This document shows positions 19,303 through 27,638 of a stretch of DNA of 64,000 nucleotides, in pieces. The stretch lies in assembly GCF_024793895.1 (NCBI RefSeq), contig NZ_JANUSB010000015.1, positions 1,488,001 to 1,552,000 of the forward strand, read 5' to 3'. The notes beneath the pieces were generated by a model. It searched no databases and was not told the DNA's origin. It saw nothing but the letters and a program-made list of their open reading frames with translations. This DNA is from Serratia sp. AKBS12 (lineage in GTDB: Bacteria; Pseudomonadota; Gammaproteobacteria; Enterobacterales; Enterobacteriaceae). Made by a program: the position numbers and the translations under genes. How positions within the stretch are numbered: the stretch's first letter is position 1; each line of letters begins with the position of its first letter.

Positions 19303-19944
19303 ATGAAGATTACCGTTATTGGAGCAACAGGTTTTGTTGGTCGTCGCGTTGTCGATGAAGCACTGGCACGTGGGCTGGAGGTCACCGCCATCGCTCGTCA
19401 GAAAAAAGATCTGCCGGATAATGCCAATTTGCATATCGCGCTTGGCGATATTGCCGATACGGCCTGGCTGAGCCAGCAGTTGCACGGTCAGGATGCGGCG
19501 ATCAGCGCCTATAACCCAGGTTGGGGCGAAGATGATCTGTATGAAAAAACCGCCACGGGTCTGCAACAAATCATCAGCGCGGTGGAGCAATCCGGCGTCA
19601 AGCGTCTGTTGGTGGTCGGCGGTGCCGGTAGTCTGGAAGTCGCGCCAGGCGTCGAGCTGGTCGATACGCCGGAGTTCCCGGAAAATATCCGCCCTGGCGC
19701 TAAAGCCGTGCGCGAACTTCGCAATAGACTGCGGCAGCAAAGCACGCTTGACTGGACCTATCTGTCACCAGCCGCACTGCTGGAACCCGGCCAACGCACC
19801 GGTCAATTCCGCCTTGGCACCACGTCGCTGTTGATGAATGGCTCGGCGCCTGCCAGCATTTCGGTCGAAGACCTGGCCGTAGCCATCCTTGACGAAATCG
19901 AACATCCGCAGTTTATCAAAGCGCAATTCACCGCCGCCTATTAA
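19303..19944 (+). CDS. NAD(P)-binding Rossmann-fold oxidoreductase (NmrA/YwnB-like)
   Basis: A 213-residue atypical short-chain dehydrogenase. The N-terminal dinucleotide-binding motif is GATGFVGRRV (residues 7-16), followed by VKRLLVVGGAGSLEV and WTYLSPAALLEPG, typical of the NAD(P)H-binding family that includes YwnB and flavin-reductase-like proteins. CAGGAG precedes the ATG. Divergent from the LysR gene at 18230-19162, which probably controls it. Substrate unknown. Confidence 0.8.
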   Translation: MKITVIGATGFVGRRVVDEALARGLEVTAIARQKKDLPDNANLHIALGDIADTAWLSQQLHGQDAAISAYNPGWGEDDLYEKTATGLQQIISAVEQSGVKRLLVVGGAGSLEVAPGVELVDTPEFPENIRPGAKAVRELRNRLRQQSTLDWTYLSPAALLEPGQRTGQFRLGTTSLLMNGSAPASISVEDLAVAILDEIEHPQFIKAQFTAAY

Positions 19945-20018
19945 TAGCTCGCCGGCTACGCATAGCCGTAGCCGGCCCCCGTTAAATCAATCCTCACCCT
20001 CCTCCGTCAGACTGAATC

Positions 20019-20035
20019 TCTAAGGTTATCTTAAG
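20019..20035 (+). promoter_or_regulatory. candidate PmrA (BasR) box upstream of eptA
   Basis: TCTAAG-gttat-CTTAAG matches the PmrA direct-repeat consensus (C/T)TTAA(T/G)-N5-(C/T)TTAA(T/G) at 5 of 6 and 6 of 6 positions. It lies 52 bp upstream of the eptA start, and a TGTAGA/TAGATT -10 candidate sits at 20044-20051. eptA is a classical PmrA target. Confidence 0.55.
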
Positions 20036-20087
20036 TTTCATGGTGTAGATTTCTTGCCATTACCCCCTTTAGGATAGCAATGCAGCA

Positions 20088-21728
20088 ATGTGGTTACGTC
20101 AGCGGTTACACTGTAACAGTCTGGGATTTATTCTCGCCAGCGCCCTGTTTTTCACCGTCTTTCAGAACGCGCTATTTTTGCATCAGGCGTGGTCGTACAT
20201 TCACTTTGAAAATCTGAACAGCGTTATTTTTGCCGCCAGTATGCCGGTGGTAATTTTCTGTGCGCTCAATATGATTTTCAGCATATTGACCGTACCTTAT
20301 CTGCGCAAACCACTGATTATCCTGTTGTTGCTTGGCAGCGCAACGGCCAACTATTTCATGTTCAGCTACGGCGTGGTGATCGACGGCAACATGATGCAAA
20401 ACGCCTTTGAAACCAACCCGCAGGAGGCCACCGCCCTGCTGACTCCGCGCATGGGGCTGTGGCTGATGCTGCTGGGGGTGCTGCCGGCGGTAGTGGTATG
20501 TTTTGTCACTATTCGCCAAACCCGCCCATGGTGGTACATGTTCGGCTTGCGCGCTGCCAACATCATGCTGTCTGTGGTGGTGATTCTGCTGATCGCCGCG
20601 TTCTTCTATAAAGACTATGCCTCGTTGATTCGCAACAATAAGAGCGTGGTCAAGATGCTGACACCATCCGATTTTATTGCCGGTACTCTGAAGTTTACCG
20701 AACAGCGCTACTTCACCCGCAACCTGCCGCTGGTCACCATCGGTGAAGATGCGCACAAAGGCCCGGCCATTGCCGCCGAGCAAAAGAAAACGCTGGTGAT
20801 TCTGGTGGTTGGCGAAACGGCGCGTGCAGAAAATTTCTCGCTGGGAGGCTACGCGCGCGAAACCAACCCGCGGCTCAAACAGGACAAGGTGATTTACTTC
20901 CAACACGCCAGCTCTTGCGGTACTGAAACTGCCATCTCGGTGCCGTGCATGTTTTCCAATATGCCGCGCAGCGATTACGACGCCACGCTGGCCAGCCACC
21001 AGGAAGGTATGCTGGATGTGCTGGCACACGCGGGTGTCAATGTACTGTGGCGTGAAAACGATGGCGGTTGCAAAGGCGCGTGCGACCGCGTGCCGCATAT
21101 CGACATGACCCAGTTGAAACTGCCGCAGGATTGCGACGGCGAGGTGTGCATGGACAACGTACTGCTATACAGGCTGAATGATTACCTCAACGGCCTGAAA
21201 GGCGACGGCGTGATCGTGCTGCACCAGATGGGCAGCCATGGTCCGGCCTATTACCGCCGCAGCAGCGCCGAATTTCATCGCTTCACGCCAACCTGCGACA
21301 GCAATCAGATTCAGGATTGCAGCCATCAGCAACTGGTCAATACCTATGACAACTCGTTGCTATACACCGACGCCATGCTGGATAAAACGATCAAGCTGCT
21401 GCAACAATACGATAGCCGCTTTAACACGGCGATGGTCTATCTGTCCGATCACGGCGAATCGCTGGGGGAAAACGGCATGTATCTGCACGGCACGCCGTAT
21501 ATGTTTGCGCCAAGCCAACAGACTCATATACCGATGCTGCTGTGGATGTCGGAGGATTATCAGCGCAACTTCGCCATCAACCGTCAGTGTCTGCAAACGC
21601 AGGCGCAGCAAGGTGAAGTTTCGCAGGACAACCTGTTCCATACCCTGCTCGGCATGTTAAACGTCCAGACTCGTCAATATCAGCCGCAACTGGATATTCT
21701 GCAACGCTGCCGCAATGGCAACGCTTAA
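20088..21728 (+). CDS. eptA: lipid A phosphoethanolamine transferase EptA
   Basis: A 546-residue inner-membrane enzyme that adds phosphoethanolamine to lipid A, reducing binding of cationic peptides and polymyxin. Five N-terminal transmembrane helices (to about residue 180) precede a periplasmic sulfatase-like domain with GETARAENFS, SCGTETAISVPCMFS (nucleophile Thr near residue 280), a Zn-ligand region MGSHGPAYY and YLSDHGESLGENG. Unlike E. coli, no basRS genes are adjacent. A PmrA-like box precedes it. The ATG at 20088 is 12 nt from AGGAT, a weak arrangement; the ATG at 20080 is out of frame. Confidence 0.95.
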   Translation: MWLRQRLHCNSLGFILASALFFTVFQNALFLHQAWSYIHFENLNSVIFAASMPVVIFCALNMIFSILTVPYLRKPLIILLLLGSATANYFMFSYGVVIDGNMMQNAFETNPQEATALLTPRMGLWLMLLGVLPAVVVCFVTIRQTRPWWYMFGLRAANIMLSVVVILLIAAFFYKDYASLIRNNKSVVKMLTPSDFIAGTLKFTEQRYFTRNLPLVTIGEDAHKGPAIAAEQKKTLVILVVGETARAENFSLGGYARETNPRLKQDKVIYFQHASSCGTETAISVPCMFSNMPRSDYDATLASHQEGMLDVLAHAGVNVLWRENDGGCKGACDRVPHIDMTQLKLPQDCDGEVCMDNVLLYRLNDYLNGLKGDGVIVLHQMGSHGPAYYRRSSAEFHRFTPTCDSNQIQDCSHQQLVNTYDNSLLYTDAMLDKTIKLLQQYDSRFNTAMVYLSDHGESLGENGMYLHGTPYMFAPSQQTHIPMLLWMSEDYQRNFAINRQCLQTQAQQGEVSQDNLFHTLLGMLNVQTRQYQPQLDILQRCRNGNA

Positions 21729-21766
21729 CGTCGGTGCGGCGCTGAGGCACAATAGAGTCGATCCTG

Positions 21767-21792
21767 ACCGGTGTTTATACACCGGTTTTTTT
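21767..21792 (+). terminator. rho-independent terminator of eptA
   Basis: An 8-bp stem (accggtgt / acaccggt, loop ttat) is followed by a run of seven T, 38 bp beyond the eptA stop. Confidence 0.85.
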
Positions 21793-21807
21793 ACCCCCTA
21801 CTTGACC

Positions 21808-21823
21808 TAGACCAATCGGTCTA
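21808..21823. promoter_or_regulatory. NemR operator
   Basis: TAGACC-aatc-GGTCTA is a perfect palindrome 17 bp before the nemR start codon and fits the NemR box. A shorter related sequence, TAGTCGACCGGTCTA, occurs at 22500-22514, just before nemA. Confidence 0.75.
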
Positions 21824-21840
21824 TTATTCTCTGCCACATT

Positions 21841-22440
21841 ATGACAAAACATACGCATTGCAACACCGATACACGTGAACACCTGCTGGCCACCGGCGAG
21901 TGCCTGAGCTTACGTCTGGGCTTTACCGGCATGGGACTGAGCGAACTGCTGACCACCGCCGGCGTGCCAAAAGGCTCGTTCTATCACTATTTTCGCTCGA
22001 AGGAAGCCTTCGGCGAAGCGATGTTGCAACGCTATTTTGAACATTACGATGTGGAAATGCAGGCGCTGTTTAACGACAACAGCAGCGATGCGCGCCACCA
22101 GTTGTTGAGCTACTACGCACAGGCCATTAGCTACCATTGCCGCAGCGAATGCCATAACTCCTGTCTGGCGGTGAAACTGTCCGCCGAGGTCAGCGATCTG
22201 TCGGAACCAATGCGTCACGCGTTGGAAACCGGCAGCGCACAGGTAATTAGCCGCTTGCAGAATGCCATTGAGCGCGGCATCGCCGAAGGTTCGCTGATGG
22301 TCGCCATGAGCCCGGCCACCACCGCAGAAACGCTGTACGCGCTGTGGCTAGGGGCATCGTTACGCGCCAAGATCCGCCGTTCGGTCGCGCCGTTGACCAG
22401 CGCGCTGGAAAGCATAGAGTTATTACTGCGTTCGCCGTAG
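21841..22440 (+). CDS. nemR: TetR-family electrophile/hypochlorite sensor NemR
   Basis: A 199-residue TetR-family repressor that derepresses nemA (and gloA in E. coli) when its cysteine is modified by quinones, glyoxals or chlorine species. The N-terminal HTH contains GLSELLTTAGVPKGSFYHYF. Cys108 in NSCLAVKLSAEV aligns with the E. coli sensor Cys106, and Lys177 in GASLRAKI aligns with the lysine reported to form a sulfenamide bond with it; Cys100 and Cys104 are additional. The start lies 17 bp after the NemR palindrome. Confidence 0.95.
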   Translation: MTKHTHCNTDTREHLLATGECLSLRLGFTGMGLSELLTTAGVPKGSFYHYFRSKEAFGEAMLQRYFEHYDVEMQALFNDNSSDARHQLLSYYAQAISYHCRSECHNSCLAVKLSAEVSDLSEPMRHALETGSAQVISRLQNAIERGIAEGSLMVAMSPATTAETLYALWLGASLRAKIRRSVAPLTSALESIELLLRSP

Positions 22441-22530
22441 CCTTAATCACCATCCCATAACAGAAGATTTTTAAACCTGTATTTTTATTAGCCATTAACT
22501 AGTCGACCGGTCTATTAAATAGGATGCATT

Positions 22531-23637
22531 ATGAAGATTGAAAAATTGTTCACCCCGATCCAGGTTGGCGCTCATACGCTGCCAAACCGCGTATTTATGG
22601 CTCCGCTGACCCGTCTGCGTAGCATTGAACCGGGTGATATTCCTACCCCACTCATGGCCGAGTACTATGCACAACGCGCCGGCGCCGGTCTGGTGATCAC
22701 CGAAGCGACTCAGATTTCTTTCCAGGCAAAAGGCTATGCCGGCGCACCAGGGCTGCACACCCCGGAGCAGATTGCTGCGTGGAAAAAAATTACCCAGGCG
22801 GTGCATGATAAAAACGGTCATATCGCCGTACAGCTGTGGCACGTAGGTCGTATTTCCCATGACAGCCTGCAACCAGGCCAACAGGCACCGGTTGCGCCTT
22901 CGGCGATCAATGCCGACACCCGTACTACCGTGCGTGATGAAACCGGCGCCTGGGTCCGTGTGCCAACCTCCACGCCACGCGCGCTGGAAACCGCCGAGAT
23001 CCCGGGCATCGTCAACGATTTCCGCCAGGCTACCGCCAACGCACGCGAAGCGGGCTTTGACTATATTGAGCTGCACGCGGCGCACGGTTATCTGCTGCAT
23101 CAATTTATGGCGCCGGCTTCCAATCAGCGTACCGATCAATACGGCGGCAGCATTGAAAATCGTACCCGCCTGACGCTGGAAGTGGTTGACGCCAGCATTG
23201 ATGAATGGGGCGCCGAGCACGTCGGCATCCGCATTTCACCGCTCGGTCCGTTCAACGGACTGGATAACGGCGAAGATCAGGAAGAAGCGGCGTTGTATCT
23301 GATAACAGAGCTGAACAAACGCAATATTGCCTTCCTGCATATTTCCGAACCGGATTGGGCCGGTGGCAAACCTTACTCCGATGCCTTCCGCGATGCGGTG
23401 CGCGCCCGCTTCAAAGGGGTGATTGTTGGCGCCGGTGCCTATACCGCCGAAAAAGCCGAAACCCTGATCGAAAAAGGCTTTATCGACGCGGTGGCGTTTG
23501 GCCGTGCCTACATCGCCAACCCGGATCTGGCGGAGCGCCTGCAACAAAACGCCCCGCTGAATGAACCGCAACCGGAAACCTTTTACGGTGGCGGTGCGCA
23601 AGGTTATACCGATTACCCTTTTCTATCTAAAAGTTAA
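22531..23637 (+). CDS. nemA: N-ethylmaleimide reductase NemA (old yellow enzyme)
   Basis: A 368-residue FMN-dependent ene-reductase that reduces activated alkenes, nitro-esters and quinones. The TIM-barrel carries [11 protein letters not shown], the FMN-site [22 protein letters not shown] (active-site His-Ala-Ala-His) and [14 protein letters not shown]. Located 90 bp after nemR with a partial NemR site between. A rho-independent terminator follows, then foreign DNA instead of gloA. Confidence 0.97.
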   Translation: MKIEKLFTPIQVGAHTLPNRVFMAPLTRLRSIEPGDIPTPLMAEYYAQRAGAGLVITEATQISFQAKGYAGAPGLHTPEQIAAWKKITQAVHDKNGHIAVQLWHVGRISHDSLQPGQQAPVAPSAINADTRTTVRDETGAWVRVPTSTPRALETAEIPGIVNDFRQATANAREAGFDYIELHAAHGYLLHQFMAPASNQRTDQYGGSIENRTRLTLEVVDASIDEWGAEHVGIRISPLGPFNGLDNGEDQEEAALYLITELNKRNIAFLHISEPDWAGGKPYSDAFRDAVRARFKGVIVGAGAYTAEKAETLIEKGFIDAVAFGRAYIANPDLAERLQQNAPLNEPQPETFYGGGAQGYTDYPFLSKS

Positions 23638-23657
23638 TTAATAAAGCATTGAAATTC

Positions 23658-23695
23658 AACCGGTTGAAGTTATTTCCCAACCGGTTTTTATTTTT
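23658..23695 (+). terminator. nemA terminator
   Basis: Two copies of the self-complementary octamer AACCGGTT (23658-23665 and 23679-23686), separated by 13 nt, can form an 8-bp stem followed by a T-rich tract. This would end nemRA transcription before the foreign segment. Confidence 0.7.
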
Positions 23696-23736
23696 GTGGC
23701 GACAAAATGGCGACACAAAAATACGCCGCCAATTTG

Positions 23737-23961
23737 TTATCGCTCCCCACGCAGCCATGCAATCGCCAGGGTGATTAAGTACCCCACAACGAAGAAGCCA
23801 ACAAATCCTGCGACTTTCATCACGGCCCCATCAAGTAAGAAAAGCGACATGAAAGCAGCAATCGCGCAAACCCCGGTTACTATCGCTTCCAAAACGTGAG
23901 AAGCACCTAACCCCACATACTTAGTTAGTTTTCTGGTCAGAGAGGATTTTGCAGAGTTCAT
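23737..23961 (-). CDS. small membrane protein, possible immunity partner
   Basis: A 74-residue protein, not recognised. After a polar basic N terminus (MNSAKSSLTRKLTKYVGLG) come two hydrophobic segments (about residues 22-42 and 46-69) ending in a positively charged AWLRGER tail, so it is probably an inner-membrane protein with two helices. Its start overlaps the end of the upstream 215-residue gene by 41 nt in another frame, implying translational coupling. The layout resembles small membrane immunity or accessory proteins, but this is inference. Confidence 0.6.
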   Translation of the reverse strand: MNSAKSSLTRKLTKYVGLGASHVLEAIVTGVCAIAAFMSLFLLDGAVMKVAGFVGFFVVGYLITLAIAWLRGER

Positions 23962-24568
23962 TCTGAATACCTTTACATATCATTGGATGGCTATTAATAA
24001 ATTGGAGATACGGCTCTAATTGTTCCTCAACCAAGAAATATGCCATATCTAAATTTAGTACTGACACCTTCCGGTATGTTTGAGGGAATTTAACCTGCAT
24101 TCGTCTGGATGCCTGCGATGCTTCCTCTATAAGCCCCTGTATCATCACAAGGTTAAGGGTGAACGAAGCGCCAAAACGAACAAACTGTTTATACGCTAAT
24201 GCAGAAGTCGCTTTCCTGAGCATCATGTGAGCCGCAAATTGCGCCAATGCAAATTGGCCTCCAGTTCGCCCACCAAGACGACCGGCACCATATGCTAATT
24301 TGTTATTGATTGACTCTTTGCCTGTGGCATCCAATTTCTGATAGAAATCTGTGATCACTATAGTGATGAGGCGGCGCAAGGGTTCTTCGCTATTACCCAT
24401 CGACTTGACCATTCGGGCGAAACGTTCGGTTTCATTTTGGTTTCTGGTTTTGAGGCTACTACCAGCCAATCCAGAGCCTTGCCAAGTTCGAACAACGCCA
24501 TGATACATACCACTGGGGATGGTCGAAATACCATCCAAAATCCCATGTGCAATTTGCTTTGCGTCCAT
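23921..24568 (-). CDS. unknown 215-residue protein with a glycine-rich amphipathic core
   Basis: Not recognised. The start is well supported (AAGGAAAATTT before the ATG). Residues ~1-45 are Gly/Ser-rich, 50-85 look helical and charged, and 90-145 form a Gly/Ala-rich, weakly hydrophobic stretch (YGAGRLGGRTGGQFALAQ, then FGASFTLNLVMIQGL) that could insert in a membrane. The C terminus is charged with two cysteines. There is no signal peptide. It is coupled by overlap to a 74-residue membrane protein. The pair could be a pore-forming effector or bacteriocin with its immunity protein; a phage superinfection-exclusion or host-lysis role is also possible. Confidence 0.6.
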   Translation of the reverse strand: MDAKQIAHGILDGISTIPSGMYHGVVRTWQGSGLAGSSLKTRNQNETERFARMVKSMGNSEEPLRRLITIVITDFYQKLDATGKESINNKLAYGAGRLGGRTGGQFALAQFAAHMMLRKATSALAYKQFVRFGASFTLNLVMIQGLIEEASQASRRMQVKFPQTYRKVSVLNLDMAYFLVEEQLEPYLQFINSHPMICKGIQNELCKILSDQKTN

Positions 24569-25226
24569 AAATTTTCCTTAAGCACACGTTGTTCAGGCCA
24601 GAGAATAACCAAACAACAAATCGATTACCAATTCACGCGTTTTTCAGTTCTCTCGGCACGTCCTAAATGCCTCCCAACCCTTGCCGCGCTTGGTGTCACG
24701 AACTTTTCTCCAAAACTCTAACGATCCTTACCAGCAAGCATAAAGCCCACGCAAAAAAACTTTTCCCTTAATTTTCAATCAACTGACTTTTTACCGAGGT
24801 CCTGCCGAGATCGTCAAAACTGAAAAAAGCTGAAATCCGTTTCAACGTTTTCAGTTTCGCCTTGTTCGCAAAACCCCAGCAGCGGCGCGGCCTGGCGGGG
24901 TGATTTGTAGAAAAATAAAACTGAAAAATTTTTATGATCCAAATTGCGCAGGCGGGTGCGGTGTAGTGCCGTTTCCGTGGCAGATACGTTGATTTCGTGG
25001 CGATTATGCCACGCTGGCGGCTCATTACGCTGGCGATCGTTTTTGTTAGCGGGGATTGTAGATGCAGAACTGAAGGGCGCAGAGGGACGTACAGGACGCC
25101 AGATTACAGGCATAAAAAAGCCCGCGCGAGGCGGGCCGGTTTTCCCTGGTGTTATTATGTACTGCTGCTTAATTAGTACACCGTTACGCCCAGGATTAAC
25201 AATTGGTTGTGCAGATCAATTAATCA
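24569..25226. other. remnant DNA without an intact gene; possible Icd-like fragment
   Basis: No convincing complete gene is seen. On the minus strand at 24814-25113 an open frame starts MPVIWRPVRPSAPF and continues in frame upstream as PRAGFF without an ATG. This resembles the AGFFMPVIWRP segment I associate with P4-type host-division-inhibitor (Icd-like) proteins, so it may be a decayed fragment. A GC-rich hairpin with an A run (aaaaaagcccgcgcgaggcgggc, about 25116-25138) overlaps that frame. Direct-repeat or RNA features were not recognised. Confidence 0.35.
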
Positions 25227-25946
25227 CTATTGATCGGCACGAGCGATCAATTTAGGTAACAACCCAATAATAGGGGAATATTTGCGGTTCAGTACATCCG
25301 AACGGGCACCAGTGGCACTTATATCTGCTGCGTTTTGTGGTGCTCCTGTGTTGCTGTGCGTATGCGCTGCCGTCTGCTGTGCAAGCATTTTCACCACGTC
25401 CAGAGTTTCCAGCATTAACGCCATCACGTTGATTTGTTGATTGCCAACCCACACAACGGGGGCGATCACGTCCTGGCGAACGGCGGCTATGCTACTGCGT
25501 ATTTTTCCTATCTTTTCCGCCAAATTGCCCGCTACCGCCGTGGTAACATCTTGCCCCACACTGGCCACTAGATTGCCCTGCGTAGCCAGGCTGTAATCCC
25601 CCTCTGCCATATATTGCACCGCACCGGCCAGCAACCGAGCCGTACCTAACACCGTCGTTTTATCATCAGCCTGCACCGTTGTGGTTCTGGCCGCTACCGT
25701 GCGCGTTTCCATATCGGCCACAATGTCCCGATGCATCGAATCTTCACGGATCGCCTGGTCGGTTTTCCGTTCCCAATCGCCTGCCTGCGTAACGCGCTGT
25801 GACACTTCCGCCCGTTGCTGTTGTAGCTGTTCACCGGGCTTCACATCCGGCAGCGTATTGCCCTCGGCCAGGATTAGGTTATACCGATTACCCAACGCTG
25901 TAAGCGATCGCGCGCGTGGCCGGTGCTGTTGCCGGCCACGCGCCAA
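25227..25946 (-). pseudogene. truncated phage tail/baseplate-like gene
   Basis: The frame encodes a 3' fragment of a phage-type protein: TTVQADDKTTVLGTARLLAG, YMAEGDYSLATQGNLVASVG, and a C-terminal HTHSNTGAPQNAADISATG that resembles His-Thr-His-Ser ends of tail and baseplate-associated proteins. The first ~15 residues come from a GC-rich inverted repeat (25913-25942), and a stop codon lies directly before a weak TTG, so the true N terminus has been lost. Classified as a remnant; the exact phage family is not certain. Confidence 0.55.
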
Positions 25947-25977
25947 TCAACGCACCACGTCGTTATACCGGCCCTCA

Positions 25978-26007
25978 TTGAATTCCCTTATACGACAACG
26001 CTATACT
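25978..26007 (+). promoter_or_regulatory. candidate promoter of gloA
   Basis: TTGAAT at 25978-25983 and TATACT at 26002-26007 with an 18-bp spacer precede gloA by 59 bp. It lies just outside the foreign segment, and no NemR palindrome is near it. Confidence 0.55.
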
Positions 26008-26066
26008 ATTTTTTGCTTCACATTCTCTGCCGCCAAGCACGGCAAAACCTGCAATCAGAGGAAATT

Positions 26067-26474
26067 ATGCGCTTACTCCATACCATGCTGCGTGTCGGCG
26101 ATCTGCAACGCTCCATCGACTTCTACACCAAGGTATTAGGCATGCGCTTGCTGCGTACCAGCGAAAATACCGAATACAAATATTCGCTGGCGTTTGTCGG
26201 CTATACCGATGAAAGCGAAGGCGCCGTGATTGAACTGACCTATAACTGGGGTGTCGACAGCTACGAAATGGGTAGCGCATTCGGCCACCTGGCGTTGGGC
26301 GTCGATGACGTTGCTGCTACCTGTGACAACATTCGCCGCGCCGGCGGCAACGTGACCCGCGAAGCTGGCCCGGTAAAAGGCGGCACCACGGTCATCGCTT
26401 TTGTTGAAGATCCGGACGGTTACAAAATCGAGCTGATCGAAAACAAGCACGCCGGTCACGGCCTCGGCAACTGA
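26067..26474 (+). CDS. gloA: glyoxalase I (lactoylglutathione lyase) GloA
   Basis: A 135-residue metalloenzyme that converts the methylglyoxal-glutathione hemithioacetal to S-lactoylglutathione. Metal ligands are visible: His5 in MRLLHTML, Glu in GAVIELTYN, His in [10 protein letters not shown] and Glu in GYKIELIE. The start at 26067 (GAGG just upstream) gives the normal length; the open frame extends upstream to 25923 without support. In E. coli gloA is cotranscribed with nemRA; here it is separated by the insertion and has its own promoter-like sequence. Confidence 0.97.
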   Translation: MRLLHTMLRVGDLQRSIDFYTKVLGMRLLRTSENTEYKYSLAFVGYTDESEGAVIELTYNWGVDSYEMGSAFGHLALGVDDVAATCDNIRRAGGNVTREAGPVKGGTTVIAFVEDPDGYKIELIENKHAGHGLGN

Positions 26475-26479
26475 GTTTC

Positions 26480-26503
26480 AGGGCGCTTGCAGCGCCCTTT
26501 TTT
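26480..26503 (+). terminator. gloA terminator
   Basis: The stem agggcgc / gcgccct followed by a T run lies six bases after the gloA stop codon. Confidence 0.85.
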
Positions 26504-26582
26504 ATCCCTGCATGATAACCGCCTGCAACGCGGCACAAAATTTGTCATAATGCGCGCTGCATTCGATGAAGATAAGAAACTG

Positions 26583-27230
26583 ATGGCCGAAAAAAGTGAT
26601 CTTAACGCCCTGTGTGGTCGTTTTCGTGGGTTTTATCCCGTAGTAATAGATATTGAGACCGCCGGCTTCAACGCCCGCACCGACGCGCTGCTGGAAATCG
26701 CCGCCGTCACGCTGAAAATGGACCAGGACGGCTGGTTGCAGCAGGACGAAACGCTGCATTTCCACGTTGAACCGTTCGAAGGCGCCAACCTGCAACCGGA
26801 AGCGCTGGCCTTCAACGGTATCGATCCGCATAACCCGCTGCGCGGTGCGGTCAGCGAATACGATGCGTTACACGCCATTTTCAAGGCGGTGCGCAAAGGC
26901 ATTAAAGATCAGGGCTGCAACCGGGCGATTATCGTGGCGCACAACGCCAATTTCGATCACAGTTTCCTGATGGCCGCCGCAGAACGCGCCGGGTTGAAAC
27001 GCAACCCGTTCCATCCGTTCGCCACCTTTGACACTGCTGCGTTAAGCGGGCTGGTGCTCGGACAAACCGTGCTGGCCAAAGCCTGCATCGCCGCCGGCAT
27101 CGCATTTGACAGCAGCCAGGCACACTCCGCACTGTATGATACCGAGCAAACCGCCCTGCTGTTTTGCGAACTGGTCAATCGCTGGAAACGCCTCGGCGGC
27201 TGGCCGCTGGCCGTCGGTAACGTTGACTGA
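26583..27230 (+). CDS. rnt: ribonuclease T
   Basis: A 215-residue DEDDh-family 3'-5' exonuclease that matures tRNA 3' ends and other stable RNAs. Catalytic motifs are IDIETAGFN (Exo I), [10 protein letters not shown] (Exo II) and [12 protein letters not shown] with the Exo III His and Asp. The start at [10 protein letters not shown] matches the E. coli length. lhr, which follows rnt in E. coli, is absent here and grxD is next. Confidence 0.97.
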   Translation: MAEKSDLNALCGRFRGFYPVVIDIETAGFNARTDALLEIAAVTLKMDQDGWLQQDETLHFHVEPFEGANLQPEALAFNGIDPHNPLRGAVSEYDALHAIFKAVRKGIKDQGCNRAIIVAHNANFDHSFLMAAAERAGLKRNPFHPFATFDTAALSGLVLGQTVLAKACIAAGIAFDSSQAHSALYDTEQTALLFCELVNRWKRLGGWPLAVGNVD

Positions 27231-27236
27231 CCGATA

Positions 27237-27276
27237 AAAAAACGGGCGGCGTATGTCACATACGCCGCCCGTTGTC
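27237..27276. terminator. rnt terminator, probably bidirectional with grxD
   Basis: A 13-bp inverted repeat (acgggcggcgtat / atacgccgcccgt) with an A run on the left lies between convergent rnt and grxD. Confidence 0.75.
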
Positions 27277-27293
27277 ATTACAGGAAACCGCCG

Positions 27294-27638
27294 TTATGGC
27301 TGCTGGTCTTCCTGCTCTTTGTATTTTTCTGCCGTTTCCTTGATCAACTGCTGCAATTCACCACGCTGATACATTTCGATGATGATATCGCAACCGCCAA
27401 CCAGTTCGCCGTCTACCCACAGCTGTGGGAAGGTTGGCCAGTTGGCGTATTTTGGCAGTTCGGCACGGATGTCAGGATTTTGCAGAATATCAACGTAGGC
27501 AAAACGCTCGCCACAGGCAGATAACGCCTGAACGGCCTGAGCAGAGAAGCCACAGCTTGGCAATTTTGGTGAACCCTTCATGTACAGCAGGATCGGATTC
27601 TCAGCGATTTGTTGCTGAACTTTTTCAATCGTCGTCAT
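27294..27638 (-). CDS. grxD: monothiol glutaredoxin GrxD
   Basis: A 114-residue monothiol glutaredoxin involved in Fe-S cluster delivery and storage. The active site is CGFS (Cys29), followed by AVQALSACGERFAYVDIL and the glutathione-binding TFPQLWVDGELVGGCDII. Near the sodB and suf genes by synteny. It is divergent from mepH. Confidence 0.97.
   Translation of the reverse strand: MTTIEKVQQQIAENPILLYMKGSPKLPSCGFSAQAVQALSACGERFAYVDILQNPDIRAELPKYANWPTFPQLWVDGELVGGCDIIIEMYQRGELQQLIKETAEKYKEQEDQQP

Larger units (their letters stand above)
23691..25946. mobile_element. decayed prophage-like or foreign insertion between nemA and gloA
   Basis: About 2.25 kb absent from the E. coli nemA-gloA junction. 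The base composition is more AT-rich than the flanks in 23.7-24.9 kb, all credible genes read leftwards against nemRA-gloA, and the right end contains a truncated phage tail-like gene broken at a GC-rich inverted repeat (25913-25942). At the left edge (23691-23721) a palindromic stretch contains two direct copies of TGGCGACA and could be an attachment-site scar, but no matching copy was found at the right edge. No integrase gene remains. Confidence 0.6.

Noticed and set aside
24944..25255. 103-codon plus-strand open frame in the foreign segment
   Set aside because: Its sequence is the complement of the Icd-like minus-strand frame, and it crosses a terminator-like hairpin; the minus strand is the better reading.
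27231..27293. Deletion of lhr between rnt and grxD
   Set aside because: lhr is absent relative to E. coli, but there is no remnant sequence; it is likely just a lineage difference and not a recent loss.
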